Below are positions 28,263-38,822 of a stretch of 64,000 bases of DNA, piece after piece (position 1 is the stretch's first letter; the number at the start of each line of letters is the position of its first letter). This stretch comes from Psychrobacter sp. WY6 (GTDB lineage: Bacteria; Pseudomonadota; Gammaproteobacteria; Pseudomonadales; Moraxellaceae). The stretch is taken from NCBI RefSeq assembly GCF_018448495.1, contig NZ_CP049902.1, positions 3,348,001 through 3,412,000 of the forward strand. Reading direction: 5' to 3'. Position numbers and translations under genes: made by a program. The notes beneath the pieces are model-generated. The model did no database searches. It had not been told where the DNA came from and saw only the letters and a list, made by a program, of their open reading frames with translations.

Positions 28263-29238
28263 TAGTCTACGACATGGCTTACTGGTAGAGTCACAACACC
28301 TACCACGGGCACGCCATTTTTAATAAAAGGTCTGAACCTAGCAGAGTGCATCTTCTTTACCGCCTCTTTGTCTACTATACTATTGCCTGATTTTCCAACT
28401 AAAAGCACATCACTAACCCGGCCCTGTTTATCCACCGTCACTTTCAATAGTACATTAAAAGTATCACCCGTCTTGGCCCTTCTTAGAACAGAATCAGGAA
28501 CACTAAATCGTGGTGTCTTTATCATCTCCGCATCACCAGCAGTAAAGCTCACGGGTTCATTGCTTGCAGTGGCTGCTGCTTTTTGCGCGGCATCGCACTT
28601 TAGCCGCTTCTTTCCGCTGCTTTTCTGGCATTCGCTTCGGCTTGAGCCTCTCGGGCAGCCTTGGCATCGGCTATTTTCTTAGCGTCTTGCACTGCTCTAT
28701 CATGGGCTTCTTGAGCGGCCTTTTGTGATTCTGCTGCTAGAATTTTACGTCGTTCTTCAGCTTCACGTTGACTATCAGCCATTGAGGTATCCACTTTCGA
28801 TTCTACTATTGGCTTTTTCGATACCTCTTTTTTAATAATATCCGGCTTCTTTTTTTCTACTTTTACGACAGGTGCTATATCAGCCTTTTTGGCTTTTACC
28901 ACTGGTTTTTCTGGTGTATTTTGCTTAGCCTTCACTACTGGAGCTACTTTAGGTTTTGACGGTGCTTGTTTTTTAGGTTCAGGTTTTGACTCTGTTTTAG
29001 GTACTGCTTTTTTGGGCGTTACTTCCTGAACTTCTTCTACTTCGGGGATGGCTGTTTTGACAGGTAACGTCACCATCTCTATCTCGATAGGTGGTGTGTC
29101 TTTTTTTGGTTCAACTTTTATCTCAGGCGTCTTGATCGCCACCAATGCAACTGCCGTCAGCACGTGCAAGCCCACAACTATAATAAGAGCTGCGAGTATC
29201 AATTTAAGTGGTGGCGCGTCTAAATCCGTTGAACTCAT
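28262..29238 (-). CDS. tonB: TonB energy transducer, one frameshift
   Basis: Couples the ExbBD motor to outer-membrane receptors. The N-terminal anchor LILAALIIVVGLHVLTAVAL carries the SxxxH-like His. A long Pro/Lys/Glu/Val-rich periplasmic spacer (~150 residues, repeats of KPEPKK and VVKAKK) is followed by an Ala/Glu/Arg helix. The frame breaks near 28605 (AAER...), resuming as KRLKCDAAQKAA and continuing into the TonB C-terminal domain: FSVPDSVLRRAKTGDTFNVLLKVTVDKQGRVSDVLLV ... FRPFIKNGVPVVGVVTLPV. About 325 residues in all. A Fur-like box lies upstream (29292-29310). The stop codon abuts the MITE-like element. Confidence 0.9.
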
Positions 29239-29291
29239 AACATCCTAATATTCATTAACTGCGGTAGAATGGCGTAGATAATAATGCAAAC

Positions 29292-29310
29292 GATAATTAT
29301 TATCAATAAT
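29292..29310. promoter_or_regulatory. Fur-box-like site upstream of tonB-exbB-exbD
   Basis: GATAATTATTATCAATAAT, close to the Fur consensus half-sites GATAAT/ATTATC, 54 bp before the tonB start codon on the minus strand. Confidence 0.55.
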
Positions 29311-29477
29311 AAATTTATAATAATTTTGCTTATCAGGTAAATGATCGGCCTATCATTTAGCGTTATTAATAAGCAAAACCTAATTAATCATTCGACCACC
29401 CTTTCTCAAATATCGCTATGCATGCTTATTGTGCCAAGGCAGTCAAACCCCATGTAATAAAGTGACGTATAAAAAAC

Positions 29478-29500
29478 CATTATCATTTGTATTGATAATG
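29478..29500. promoter_or_regulatory. Fur-box-like site upstream of the siderophore ABC operon
   Basis: CATTATC-ATTTGTATT-GATAATG is an inverted repeat with perfect 7-bp arms. It lies ~250 bp before the substrate-binding gene at 29753; the stretch 29239-29752 is otherwise A/T-rich and gene-free. Confidence 0.55.
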
Positions 29501-29752
29501 AGTCTCAATTAATTTATCATAGCCCCTAATCGACTGCGAATCTTTAAGATTACAAAATCTCAAGATATTAAGGCATGTTGAACATCTCAATAGCTAAGCG
29601 TAAAAAAAACCCATAAAAAATCATAACGTCAAAAGTAATACCGTCGAGCATTGTATGGTGTGAAGCATCACATCGATGAAGTTCTTTTTACTTTTATATG
29701 ACCGATTATTTGATACATCCTTTGTCCAACCAGCTGATATACCGAGTTATTT

Positions 29753-30804
29753 ATGTCTATTACTTTATTGCCTAACCGCTCTACTCCTTTTTTCAACGCC
29801 GCCCTTTACTGACTGCCATGGTGACCGCTCTGGTTGCTACGATCAGTGTGACAGGTTGTAGCTCACCTGAATCTAACGACTCCGAGCCCGCAGACGCTAA
29901 GACTGAAAACCAAACAGCAGATCATGCCTCGAATGTCGCTAATAACGATGCGGTCTCTGTTGAAAAAATCACGGTCGACACAGTAAAAGGCAATGTCGAC
30001 TTGGCAATGAATCCATCGCCGTTGGTGGTCTATGATATGACGTTGATGCAGGATTTGGCCGCGCTTGATGTTGCTGTCGATGGTATGCCAAGCGGTCTAA
30101 AATTAGACAATTTACAGTCTAAGACACAGCCTGAACCAAAAACCGTCGGCACTGTATTTGAGCCAGATCTTGAGGCGTTGAACGCGATGCAGCCGCAAGC
30201 TATCTTAGTCGGCTCACGCATGGCAGAAAAATATGATGCGCTGTCCAGTATTGCGCCAACGCTCGACATGACGATTGATACTGCAAATATCTATGAATCG
30301 AGCAAGCAGCGTTTGCATGATTTGGGTGCATTGTTCGGTAAAAGTGCTCAAGCAGCGGAACTGCAAGGCAATATCGACGGGCTCATTGATGAGACTAAAA
30401 CATTAACCAAAGATAAAGGTAAAGGCTTAGTGGTCATGGTCAATGGCAATAAGCTATCTGCCTACGGCGACAAATCACGCTACGGTTTTATCCATACCGT
30501 GCTGGATATTCCAATGGCAGATGACCAAATCGCCGATGCGCGCCACGGTCAGCCAATCTCGTTTGAATACATACAAAAAACCAATCCAGACTGGTTATTC
30601 GTCGTCGATCGCAGTGCCGCCATTGGTGAAGATGGTGCTGGTGCCAAAGCCGTATTAGACAATCCATTGGTCGCGCAAACCAACGCATGGAGTAACAATC
30701 AAGTGGTTTACCTTAGCCCAGACTCATATCTTGCCTTTGGCGGTTATTATCAATGGATGCAGGATTTGACGACCATTAAAGAGGCTTTTGCTAACGCTAA
30801 ATAA
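29753..30804 (+). CDS. siderophore ABC transporter substrate-binding lipoprotein, one frameshift
   Basis: Periplasmic iron-siderophore binding protein of the FatB/CeuE/YclQ type. The true start is probably ATG 29753 (MSITLLPNRSTPFF); one missing base near 29810 separates it from LTAMVTALVATISVTGC, which completes a lipoprotein signal. After an acidic linker come the family blocks: MNPSPLVVYDMTLMQDLAALDV, VGTVFEPDLEALNAMQPQAILVGSRM, SAYGDKSRYGFIHTVLDI, PDWLFVVDRSAAIGEDG and YLSPDSYLAFGGYYQW. First gene of a four-gene transporter (binding protein, two permeases, ATPase). The ligand cannot be read from sequence; catecholate or petrobactin types are possible. Confidence 0.85.
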
Positions 30805-30921
30805 ATGATGCGTTAAATAAGTAATATGCTAAAAAAGCAACATGTTAAATAAGCGTCATTCGTTTTTAGGCAACTGTCATCACTGTCAGTTGCCAACCCT
30901 CACTTTAAGCCAGTAGCTGAT

Positions 30922-32052
30922 ATGCCGTTATTTTCCTCTCGTGCGCAGACCAGCGTTAAAGCCCGCCCTACTTTACCAGCCGCATCAACGAGTTGGCAAA
31001 AAAGCGCAAGCCGTGGTCTAAGCTCTAAAAATCGCCGTGCTTCTATACCACCGTGGGTCATCAACACGGGCAGCCTCATTATTATGGGGCTTTTGGTGTT
31101 ATTAAGCTTATCAATTGGTGTGGCTGATTTTTCGTGGTCAGGTATATTTCACAGCCTTATCAACCATAGCGCCAACTCCGACAGCTCACTGCTACTGGTC
31201 AGTCGCCTACCGCGTACCATCGCTATTATCTTGACCGGTGTTTCCATGGCAGTTGCTGGGATGATTATTCAAGTGGTGCTCAAAAACCGCTTCGTTGAGC
31301 CATCGATGGTCGGTGCAACTCAAAGCGCTGCACTGGGATTATTGATGGTTAGCCTGCTATTTCCAGCCAGTGCGCTCATTGTCAAAATGGGTGTCGCAAC
31401 CATCGCCGCGGTATTTGGCATGATGCTGTTTATGCTACTGATCCACCGCATTCCGCCAACGGATTTTTTGATGATCCCGCTAATTGGTATCGTCTTTGGA
31501 GGTATCATTGAGGCAGTGACGACCTTTATCGCCTATCAAACAGAATCGTTACAGATGCTCAGCGTTTGGCAGTTTGGTGATTTCTCTGGCGTCTTAGCAG
31601 GTCGTTACGAGCTGCTATGGCTGACGGGCGGATTGTGCGTGCTGGCGTATATCATTGCTGACAAGCTGACCATCGTCGGTTTGGGTGACAATATCGCGCT
31701 CAATTTAGGCATCAGCAAACGACAAGTAACATGGGTTGGCGTTGGTATGGTGGCGATGATGAGTGCAGTTGTCGTTGTAACCGTTGGCATGATTCCTTTT
31801 ATTGGTTTGGTCGTGCCTAATATCGTCAGCCGACTGATGGGGGATAAATTGCGCCGTAGCTTACCAGCGGTGGCATTATTGGGCGCTTCGGCAGTGCTAT
31901 TGTGCGATATTATTGGACGCTCGATTCGCTATCCATTTGAAGTGCCTGTGGCAACGGTTTTTGGAGTCGTTGGTACGGTACTGTTTTTATGGCTATTATT
32001 ACGTGCGCCTGCTGAGCAAAAAATAACTCGCCATAAAGTTTTTTATTCATAA
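30922..32052 (+). CDS. siderophore ABC transporter permease 1 (FecCD family)
   Basis: 376 residues, intact. A basic Ser/Pro/Arg-rich N-terminal tail of ~45 residues precedes the first membrane helix (LIIMGLLVLLSLSIGVA). Family motifs are SRLPRTIAIILTGVSMAVAGMIIQ, NRFVEPSMVGATQSAALGLLM and GMIPFIGLVVPNIVSRLMGDKLR, the last being the coupling region that contacts the ATPase. About nine or ten hydrophobic segments. Resembles FatD/CeuB/YclN. It lies 117 bp after the binding-protein gene. Confidence 0.9.
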   Translation: MPLFSSRAQTSVKARPTLPAASTSWQKSASRGLSSKNRRASIPPWVINTGSLIIMGLLVLLSLSIGVADFSWSGIFHSLINHSANSDSSLLLVSRLPRTIAIILTGVSMAVAGMIIQVVLKNRFVEPSMVGATQSAALGLLMVSLLFPASALIVKMGVATIAAVFGMMLFMLLIHRIPPTDFLMIPLIGIVFGGIIEAVTTFIAYQTESLQMLSVWQFGDFSGVLAGRYELLWLTGGLCVLAYIIADKLTIVGLGDNIALNLGISKRQVTWVGVGMVAMMSAVVVVTVGMIPFIGLVVPNIVSRLMGDKLRRSLPAVALLGASAVLLCDIIGRSIRYPFEVPVATVFGVVGTVLFLWLLLRAPAEQKITRHKVFYS

Positions 32053-32137
32053 CGACTGATCAAACCTCTTTGCCTCTTCTCTCTCTTTTATCGTTGTTTT
32101 GTCTGATTAGATAAGCCTAGCACTATAGGATTTACGC

Positions 32138-33183
32138 ATGTTTTCACCGTCTAAGCCTAGCGCCACAGCCAATAACACTCTAGATGACAGTGCTTCAGAA
32201 AATAACGGCAAAACTACTTTTGGACAAAGTTGTGTTGCGCGACTCTGGACATTTATAGTCAATCATCCAAAATCTATTGCCGCTATCATATTGCTGATCT
32301 CAACCATCCTATTTTTGACAGTCAACGTCAACGGCCATTGGGACTTTACGCTACCACTGCGAGGTAAAAAGTTACTGGCGTTAATGGTCGTCGGTTATGC
32401 GATTGGCGTATCGACTTTATTGTTTCAAACCTTGACGCACAACCCTATCTTGACGCCGTCATTGCTGGGCTTTGACTCGCTATATTTTTATTACAAAGCC
32501 TGTTGGTTTTCTTTTTGGGCGCAATAAGTTTTACCAGTATCAATCCTCTTGCCAAATTCACCCTTGAAATTGTTTTAATGTTTGGCGCGTCATTATTGTT
32601 ATTTAAGCTGCTGTTTTCAAAAAGCAGTCAGGATCTGACGCGACTGATATTGGTCGGCGTTATCTTTGGGGTCTTGTTTCGTAGCTTATCAGCCCTGATT
32701 GCCAGATTGATCAATCCTGATGATTTCGTCGTCGTGCAATCTGCCAGTTACGCGCAATTTAATACGGTCAATCCGCAGCTGCTTGGTATCAGCATTGTTA
32801 TCTGTGCCATTAGCGCACTGTTTATCTGGCGCTGGCGTTATCAATGTGACGTATTGATGCTTGGCAAATCACAAGCCATTAACCTCGGTATTAACTATCA
32901 ACGCTTGGCATTTGGGCTATTAACGGTCATTGCGGTATTGGTCGCCACGGCAACCTCATTGGTCGGTCCAGTGACTTTCTTTGGGCTGTTGGTTTGTGCG
33001 CTAACCAATCGTATCGCTCGCCATATGTATCACAGCGAGCGTCTGATATTGGTCAGTTTGGTGGCGATGATTTGCTTGGTACTCGGTCAGACGATATTTG
33101 AGCAACTATTGGGCATGGCAGGTGTGCTATCGGTGGTGATTGAATTGGCTGGTGGTTTGGTATTCTTAATATTGATTTTGTGA
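32138..33183 (+). CDS. siderophore ABC transporter permease 2 (FecCD family), one frameshift
   Basis: Second membrane subunit (FatC/CeuC/YclO type). Begins MFSPSKPSATANN, first helix AAIILLISTILFLTVNV, then GKKLLALMVVGYAIGVSTLLFQTLTHNPILTPSLLGFDSLY. One base is missing near 32485; the other frame continues LLVFFLGAISF and later SLVGPVTFFGLLVCALTNRIARH, the coupling region. Total ~348 residues. Homopolymer-rich DNA (TATTTTTATT) at the break suggests a miscall. Confidence 0.87.
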
Positions 33184-33297
33184 CTCAGCGTCGTTAATAT
33201 CGTGCTTATTTAATAGTCATTGACCTAGTAGCCAATCATCTAAAAACCATTGATATAGTAATGAAAAATCAGATCCTTTGTAAAAGTAAGAACCACT

Positions 33298-34068
33298 ATG
33301 ATTAAACTCAATAACATCTCGTACCATATTGGCAAACAGCAAATTCTTCATAACATTACGTTGTCGTTACCAAGCGCACAGGTGATTGCCCTGATTGGTC
33401 CCAATGGCGCGGGTAAATCTACTTTATTTTCGGTCATGGCGCGCTTGCAACCGCTACAGTCGGGACAAGTCAGTTTCGCTGTAGATAATGAGGAACGTGA
33501 TATTGTTAGCTGTCATGCGCGAACCTTGTCCAAAACTGTGGCGATGCTTGGACAAGACAACCAAGTACAAGGACGACTTCGCGTGCATGAGCTGCTGATG
33601 TTTGGTCGTTACCCTTATCACCAAGGGCAACCGACGGCGGACGATCAGCAAAAAGTGCAAGAAATTATCGAACGTTTTGAGCTTGCGCCGTTAGCCGAGC
33701 GTTTTTTATCGACACTATCGGGTGGTCAGCGTCAGCGGGTGTTAATTGCGATGATTGTTTGCCAAGATACGCCGTATTTATTGCTCGATGAGCCGCTGAA
33801 TAATTTGGATATGTACCATGCTGGTCGCCTGATGCGTGAGCTGCGTGAGTTAAGCCATACTCAGCAAAAAACCGTGGTCATCGTGCTGCACGATATCAAT
33901 CAAGCTGCGCAGTTTGCTGATACCGTGGTCACCATGAAAGAGGGTCAGGTGATGGCTGTTGGTCAACCTGCAGAGGTCATCACCCAAACAACCATGAAGG
34001 ATCTGTATAACGTCGATGTTACCGTGCTCAGTCATCAAGGTCGCCCAGTGATTGTCGATGCGGTTTAA
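33298..34068 (+). CDS. siderophore ABC transporter ATP-binding protein
   Basis: 256 residues, intact. Walker A GPNGAGKST, Q-loop region VAMLGQDNQ, signature LSGGQRQRVLIAM, Walker B TPYLLLDEPLNNLD and switch histidine VVIVLHDINQAAQF, all in the FepC/FatE arrangement. It drives the two FecCD permeases just upstream (115-bp gap). Confidence 0.93.
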   Translation: MIKLNNISYHIGKQQILHNITLSLPSAQVIALIGPNGAGKSTLFSVMARLQPLQSGQVSFAVDNEERDIVSCHARTLSKTVAMLGQDNQVQGRLRVHELLMFGRYPYHQGQPTADDQQKVQEIIERFELAPLAERFLSTLSGGQRQRVLIAMIVCQDTPYLLLDEPLNNLDMYHAGRLMRELRELSHTQQKTVVIVLHDINQAAQFADTVVTMKEGQVMAVGQPAEVITQTTMKDLYNVDVTVLSHQGRPVIVDAV

Positions 34069-34101
34069 GTACAGAGCTTTGCAAACTAAAAGGAATTGTT
34101 G

Positions 34102-34419
34102 ATGCATAAAATCCTATTGAATCATCGATGGATAAATTACAAAAACTTATCCCTATTAATTTTAATCATTAGCTTTTGTCTATGCATTTATTACGCTGTG
34201 AATAAAAAGATAGCAGATACCCTGTTTTGGTTAGGCATGACTTTGTATGTTCTAAGGTTGGTGGTTATTCCGATGGATTTTACTCAAAATATTGCTGCAG
34301 TAGATTATACAAAAAACTTTGACGAAAACAACAGATGGCATAGATGGGTAATGTTGGGTGAAAAATTTGCTTTTTTGATATTTACCGTTGGGATAGCCTA
34401 CAGTATATTTTGCAATTAA
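34102..34419 (+). CDS. small membrane protein of unknown function
   Basis: 105 residues from ATG 34102 (MHKILLNHRWINYK), preceded by AAAAGGA. Three hydrophobic segments: LSLLILIISFCLCIYYAV, ADTLFWLGMTLYVLRLVVI and FAFLIFTVGIAYSIF. Family not recognised. It lies 33 bp after the ATPase gene, so it is probably cotranscribed with the iron transporter, but a role in iron uptake is only inferred from position. Confidence 0.6.
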   Translation: MHKILLNHRWINYKNLSLLILIISFCLCIYYAVNKKIADTLFWLGMTLYVLRLVVIPMDFTQNIAAVDYTKNFDENNRWHRWVMLGEKFAFLIFTVGIAYSIFCN

Positions 34420-34558
34420 AGCTTTAGTTAGCGACCTTAATAAATACTATCAAAGATAGCTGTACTCTGTAATATTGACGTGATCACCTTGACCTCTGAA
34501 GGTTGCATCATCATTATTATGGATATGGTTTAAGTACAGCATATCTTATAGTTGCTCT

Positions 34559-35931
34559 TTAATGGCTGGTTTCGCGTAATCGCTTCAAGGAGTTGTCTTT
34601 AACCGTCAATTTTTGCCTTTGCTTTAACCGACTTTGACGCCCTTTGACCCATAAATACACACCTGTGCCAGATAAGACCGCCACGGCTAACCCCGTCAAT
34701 GCTAAAAATATTTGATACAACAAATGAACTACGCCATGGCTGATATGTCCCATGTGTAGCGTTGCCATCCATTGATCAGCTTGATTACCAAATGAGCTTT
34801 GATACCCAAAATTAATACGCTCGACATTGCCTGTTGCGGCGTCAACCGTGATAGATGACGCACCGCCTTTTTTACCGATATCTTTATTGGTTTTAAAGCG
34901 CATTTGCCATTGATTGTCCTCTTCTACCCAACGCACTCCCAATAGCTGCTGGACGTCGACGCCATTTTTTGTGCGGCTATCTCTGCCTGCCTGCTTAAAT
35001 AAGCAATACTATTAGCCTTGTCTACCTTATTAGTACTGTTCATATTAGTGCCAATAGTAGTCGCCTCATCACTACTAGATTCAGTGTTTATCGCAGGCTT
35101 ATTTTGTTTCTTTCCTTTGCCTTCATCTCTACCTTCAAGTCCTACCAGCGCTTGCATTACAGGCTGATATACCAATTTTAAATTAAAACCAACACTCGAC
35201 CACGCAATGACAAACAGCATCAACCACAGCCATAAGCCAAACGCATGATGCAAATCATAATTAAGCTTAAAAGTATTGGTTTTTCGGCGGATTTTCCAAG
35301 CAGGTAGCCAGCGTTTAAAAAATGAAGCGCGGGGTTTGCCAGATGGTTTTCTCAATGCGGTTTGTTGAGATTTATTGGCACTAACTGCTCTTGGAAAGGT
35401 TAAATAAAAGCCGATGAAACAATTAATCGTCCAAATTAAAGACACGATACCCAGTATTAATTTGCCGATATCACCTAGCAATAAATCTCGGTGCAACCAA
35501 AATACCTTGTACATCGTATTGCGCCATGCCCACACCTCTTTATCACGTGTACCGATGATTTCACTAGTAAAGGGATTGACATATACCTCTTGAAATGGCG
35601 CTTTGGGCTGATTTTTGGCGCTTTCACCTCGGACTCTATCTACCGAAAAAACCGCTGATTTGTTCAGCGCTACTGACGTTGGCATACTAGAAAATTGATA
35701 CTGTGGATAAGCGCTGATAACAGCATCATGCAGTGTGGCGATCGGTAGTGGCGGCTTGTGTTGCGACTCAATATTTGCCAGCTTGTGATTGAACACATCA
35801 TCTAACTCATCATGAAACGCCAATAGCGTGCCCGTGATACCAGCAATGATCAAAAAAGCTGCCATCGCAAGCCCAGTATAACGATGAATCCATAAACAGC
35901 TCTGACGTAACGTAGGGGGAAATGAAGTCAT
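34559..35931 (-). CDS. PepSY-associated membrane protein (iron-uptake type), one frameshift
   Basis: Membrane protein of the PepSY_TM / PiuB-like family often found beside TonB-dependent receptors, some members acting as siderophore-linked ferric reductases. Starts MTSFPPTLRQSCLWIHRYTG; family blocks are IHRYTGLAMAAFLIIAGITGTLLAF, VFWLHRDLLLGDIGKLILG, NYDLHHAFGLWLWLMLFVIAWSSVGF and LHMGHISHGVVHLLYQIFLALTG. Conserved histidines could bind heme. A run of seven A expected at 34965-34970 reads as six, shifting the frame before the stretch GVRWVEEDNQW. About 458 residues in all. Lies 162 bp downstream of the receptor gene on the same strand. Confidence 0.82.
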
Positions 35932-36092
35932 TAGTATTGGTTTTTATTCATCGTTTCTTTATTCATTGGTTGTTTTGATTGGTATTTAAAAAAAGTTGTA
36001 ATTGCTATCACATGCTTCATCATTTACTGACCAAAAAAGCCAGCTCTCATACAAAGACAGCTAGCTTTTAGATATTACCAATAACAGTTAGA

Positions 36093-38166
36093 TTAGAATT
36101 GATAGGTCAAAGAGGTTTTGATATTACGACCCATCTCAAAATCTGTAGCCGTAGCATTAGCTGGATTTAAGCGCGAACCGTGGCTAGCATAAGTTTCATC
36201 AAACAGGTTATAAACCCCAACTGTGGCTTTCAAGCCATCTACTTGAGCTGGAGAGTAGCTCATAAAGATATCATGGACATCATAGCTCGGTTTCTTAAGC
36301 TCCGTAACGTCACCTCGAAGATAAAGGTTTGCGTAACAGGGGCTACATAGGTACTGCGCCAGCCAAGCTCAGTGGTATCAGTTGGCTGATACGCTAGATT
36401 GACCATGTATTTATCACCTGCATCTGATCCTGACCCTGTTTGTGAATAAAAACTATAACCCGTATCTTCACCTTTACTACGCGCATGAGCATAGCTTAAA
36501 CCCATGCTAAAGTTATTCATTTTATAATCAGCGGCCAGCTCAACACCTTTTATTTATAATCTTCGTCCTTATTGACCGCACCTTGGCAATCATTCCCAAG
36601 GTTTGGTCCACAGCTTAGACCTGAGCGTATAAATTCAATATAGTTTTCGATATTGGTTCAAAGTATTTACCGCTTAGTTGTAGCGAATCATTAGCCGTAG
36701 TGAGATCACGCAAGGTGGTTACGACACCCACTTCAGCGTTATCACCCTCTTCTGCTTTTAGGTCGTTGTTAACCACTGTGCCAGCACCATCTCGATTGAA
36801 GATAGCTTGGCCTAAATCTGGGCCATTGAACAGCTGAGTATAGCTAGCAAAAACCTGCGTACTCGGCGCAATCTCATAGCTTGCGGCAAGTGCACCGACA
36901 ACATTATCGTAAGTTTTGCCACCAGCAATAAAATCAGGTGCTTCATAGCGGTCATAACGCACGCCTGGCGTTAGGCTAAATTTACCCATTTGCCATTGGT
37001 CTTCTAAATAAACTGAGGTATTTTTAGCACTATCTTCCCTGATGCGGGCAGTTTTGTTGCACGTCTTTAGCGGTGTAAAAATCTGACTGTTTTTATAGTG
37101 CTCTAATCCTGCGATCAGTTTATGGGTCCTGACGTTGCATCAATTACACTGGTGTTTTCGATCTTACCACAGTACATTTCACTTTTGCATCCCAATCATA
37201 GCCTGGCGATGTTTTCGGGTCATTATCACGTGAAATTTGGGTCTCGGTTTGATAAATGGTGGTATCAACGTCAACCAGCGAGCTTGCTGGGTTAAAGTTA
37301 TAATCAAGCGTATAGGTATCACGCTTTACTTTTTGCGGGATTGGATCATCGCCGAGGCTTGGAAAATCCGGACGGAATGGGAAAGTCCCTTCTTTATCAG
37401 TACGGCTAAAGCTTGCGCCTACATGATGGTCATTACCAACATAGGCGCCGGCTTTTAATAAGAAGCTCTCGCTCTCACTGTCTTCAAACAACTCACGGCC
37501 TTCACCGTCTTCACCCGAGCTGGTATCACGCTTGCCATAATAAGCCAATAAATCGACATTATCAGATGGTGCGCCAAAAACTGTGGCTGACGTCAGTAGC
37601 TCATCATTATTACTGGCATAACCTGCTTTTAGCTTGGCACCAATCTTTTGACCAGGTTTAAGTAAGTCAGCGGCATCGACCGTTTTAAAAGCAACCGCGC
37701 CGCCAAGTGCATCATTACCGAGCGTGACAGAATTGTTGCCCACTGCCACATCCGCTTGTTTGAGCAAATCAGGATCAATGGTGATATCGCCCATATGATA
37801 GAACAGCTTGCCTTCTTGGCGCGCGCCATCAATGGTGACTTTTAGGTTGCTGTCTTCAAGACCGCGAATACGAATGCGCTGGTTGACCGATGACGTACCG
37901 CCTATGGTCACGCCTGGCACCACATTTAAGAAATCGCTTAAATGGCTTGCTTGCTGTGCAGGCGTATAGTCTTCTATGTAAACAGAATCGGTTTGCACTT
38001 TATCACGTACTGAGCTATTGGCTGTCACCGTAATGGTCTGCAACGTGGTGCTTGGCATGTCTTCTGCAGGTGCTGCACTGACTGCTTGTGACCATAATAC
38101 CGCTGCCACGCCCATGGACAATACCGTCATTTGACTAGATAGTTTTGATAACTTTACTTCACGCAT
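36093..38166 (-). pseudogene. TonB-dependent heme/hemoglobin-type receptor, at least four frameshifts (as assembled)
   Basis: Outer-membrane gated channel energised by TonB-ExbBD. Signal peptide ends VSAAPA; TonB box-like TLQTITVTA; plug domain DFLNVVPGVTIGGTSSVNQRIRIRG ... HMGDITIDPDLLKQADVAVGNNSVTLGNDALGGAVAF. The barrel is split by slips near 37165, 37125, 36640, 36545 and 36290, but each piece is conserved: KFSLTPGVRYDRYEAPDF, GVELAADYKMNNFSMGLSYAHARSKG, DVHDIFMSYSPAQVDGLK, ending KTSLTYQF. Total ~690 residues. The RGLEDSN...IDGARQEG block suggests the hemoglobin/transferrin/lactoferrin receptor group rather than catecholate siderophore receptors, but the ligand is not certain. Errors or a real pseudogene cannot be separated from sequence alone. 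Confidence 0.82.
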
Positions 38167-38324
38167 AACACACTCACCTTATTGACTATCACAAATTAGA
38201 ATTTTTAAAAGCTATTTACTGTTGAGCACAGCTTGTGGCAGTTGCACCGCTTATTGTTGAAAACCATTTTTTAGACGATTGCAGTCTTGACAAAGCCAAA
38301 GTCTTTCATACGAATAACAATGTT

Positions 38325-38343
38325 AATGATAATTGTTAGCATT
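38325..38343. promoter_or_regulatory. Fur-box-like site upstream of the TonB-dependent receptor
   Basis: AATGATAATTGTTAGCATT is an AATGnTAA-TTAnCATT inverted repeat, ~160 bp upstream of the receptor start on the minus strand. Confidence 0.5.
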
Positions 38344-38603
38344 TTAATATTGAGAGGCATAATAACGAAGTACTAACAATTTGGCAATAATTAATGCGAG
38401 AAATCTAATATTAAAAAATAGCGCTAAATCTGGCTGACTTATTCCGTTTTGTTGCTTACTGTTTTTAGACGAGTAGAAATAGCCAGCAAACCAAATCTGC
38501 TGCGCTATGTTCGTCTAATAGACTGTTATTATTTAAGAAATAAAGCCATCAACATGAAAAAAAACGTTGCAATAGCCAACCCTTTCACTATACCCTTAGA
38601 TAG

Positions 38604-38619
38604 TTGACCAATTAGTCAG
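38604..38619. promoter_or_regulatory. RutR-type operator upstream of the NCS2 permease
   Basis: TTGACCAATTAGTCAG, followed by GTTTAA. It matches the E. coli RutR consensus TTGACCA-N2-TGGTCAA except in the right half, and is near-identical to 41158-41173. The gene-free stretch 38167-38822 also holds the receptor's Fur-like box; nothing else is evident. Confidence 0.65.
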
Positions 38620-38822
38620 GTTTAAACCTACGACTATTAGTCATATTGATAAATAATAGCTAGCTGCTGATATTTATTAGCACAAGGATAAGTGCGACTC
38701 TTTGTAAGACAACTAAGCAATATGAAGATAAACGGTGTGTCGATATCCATCTCTAAACTCATCACAATGCTTAGCTCTCTCCACAGAGCTTGGACTAAAA
38801 GTCACTTTAGGAGGAAGCCAAG

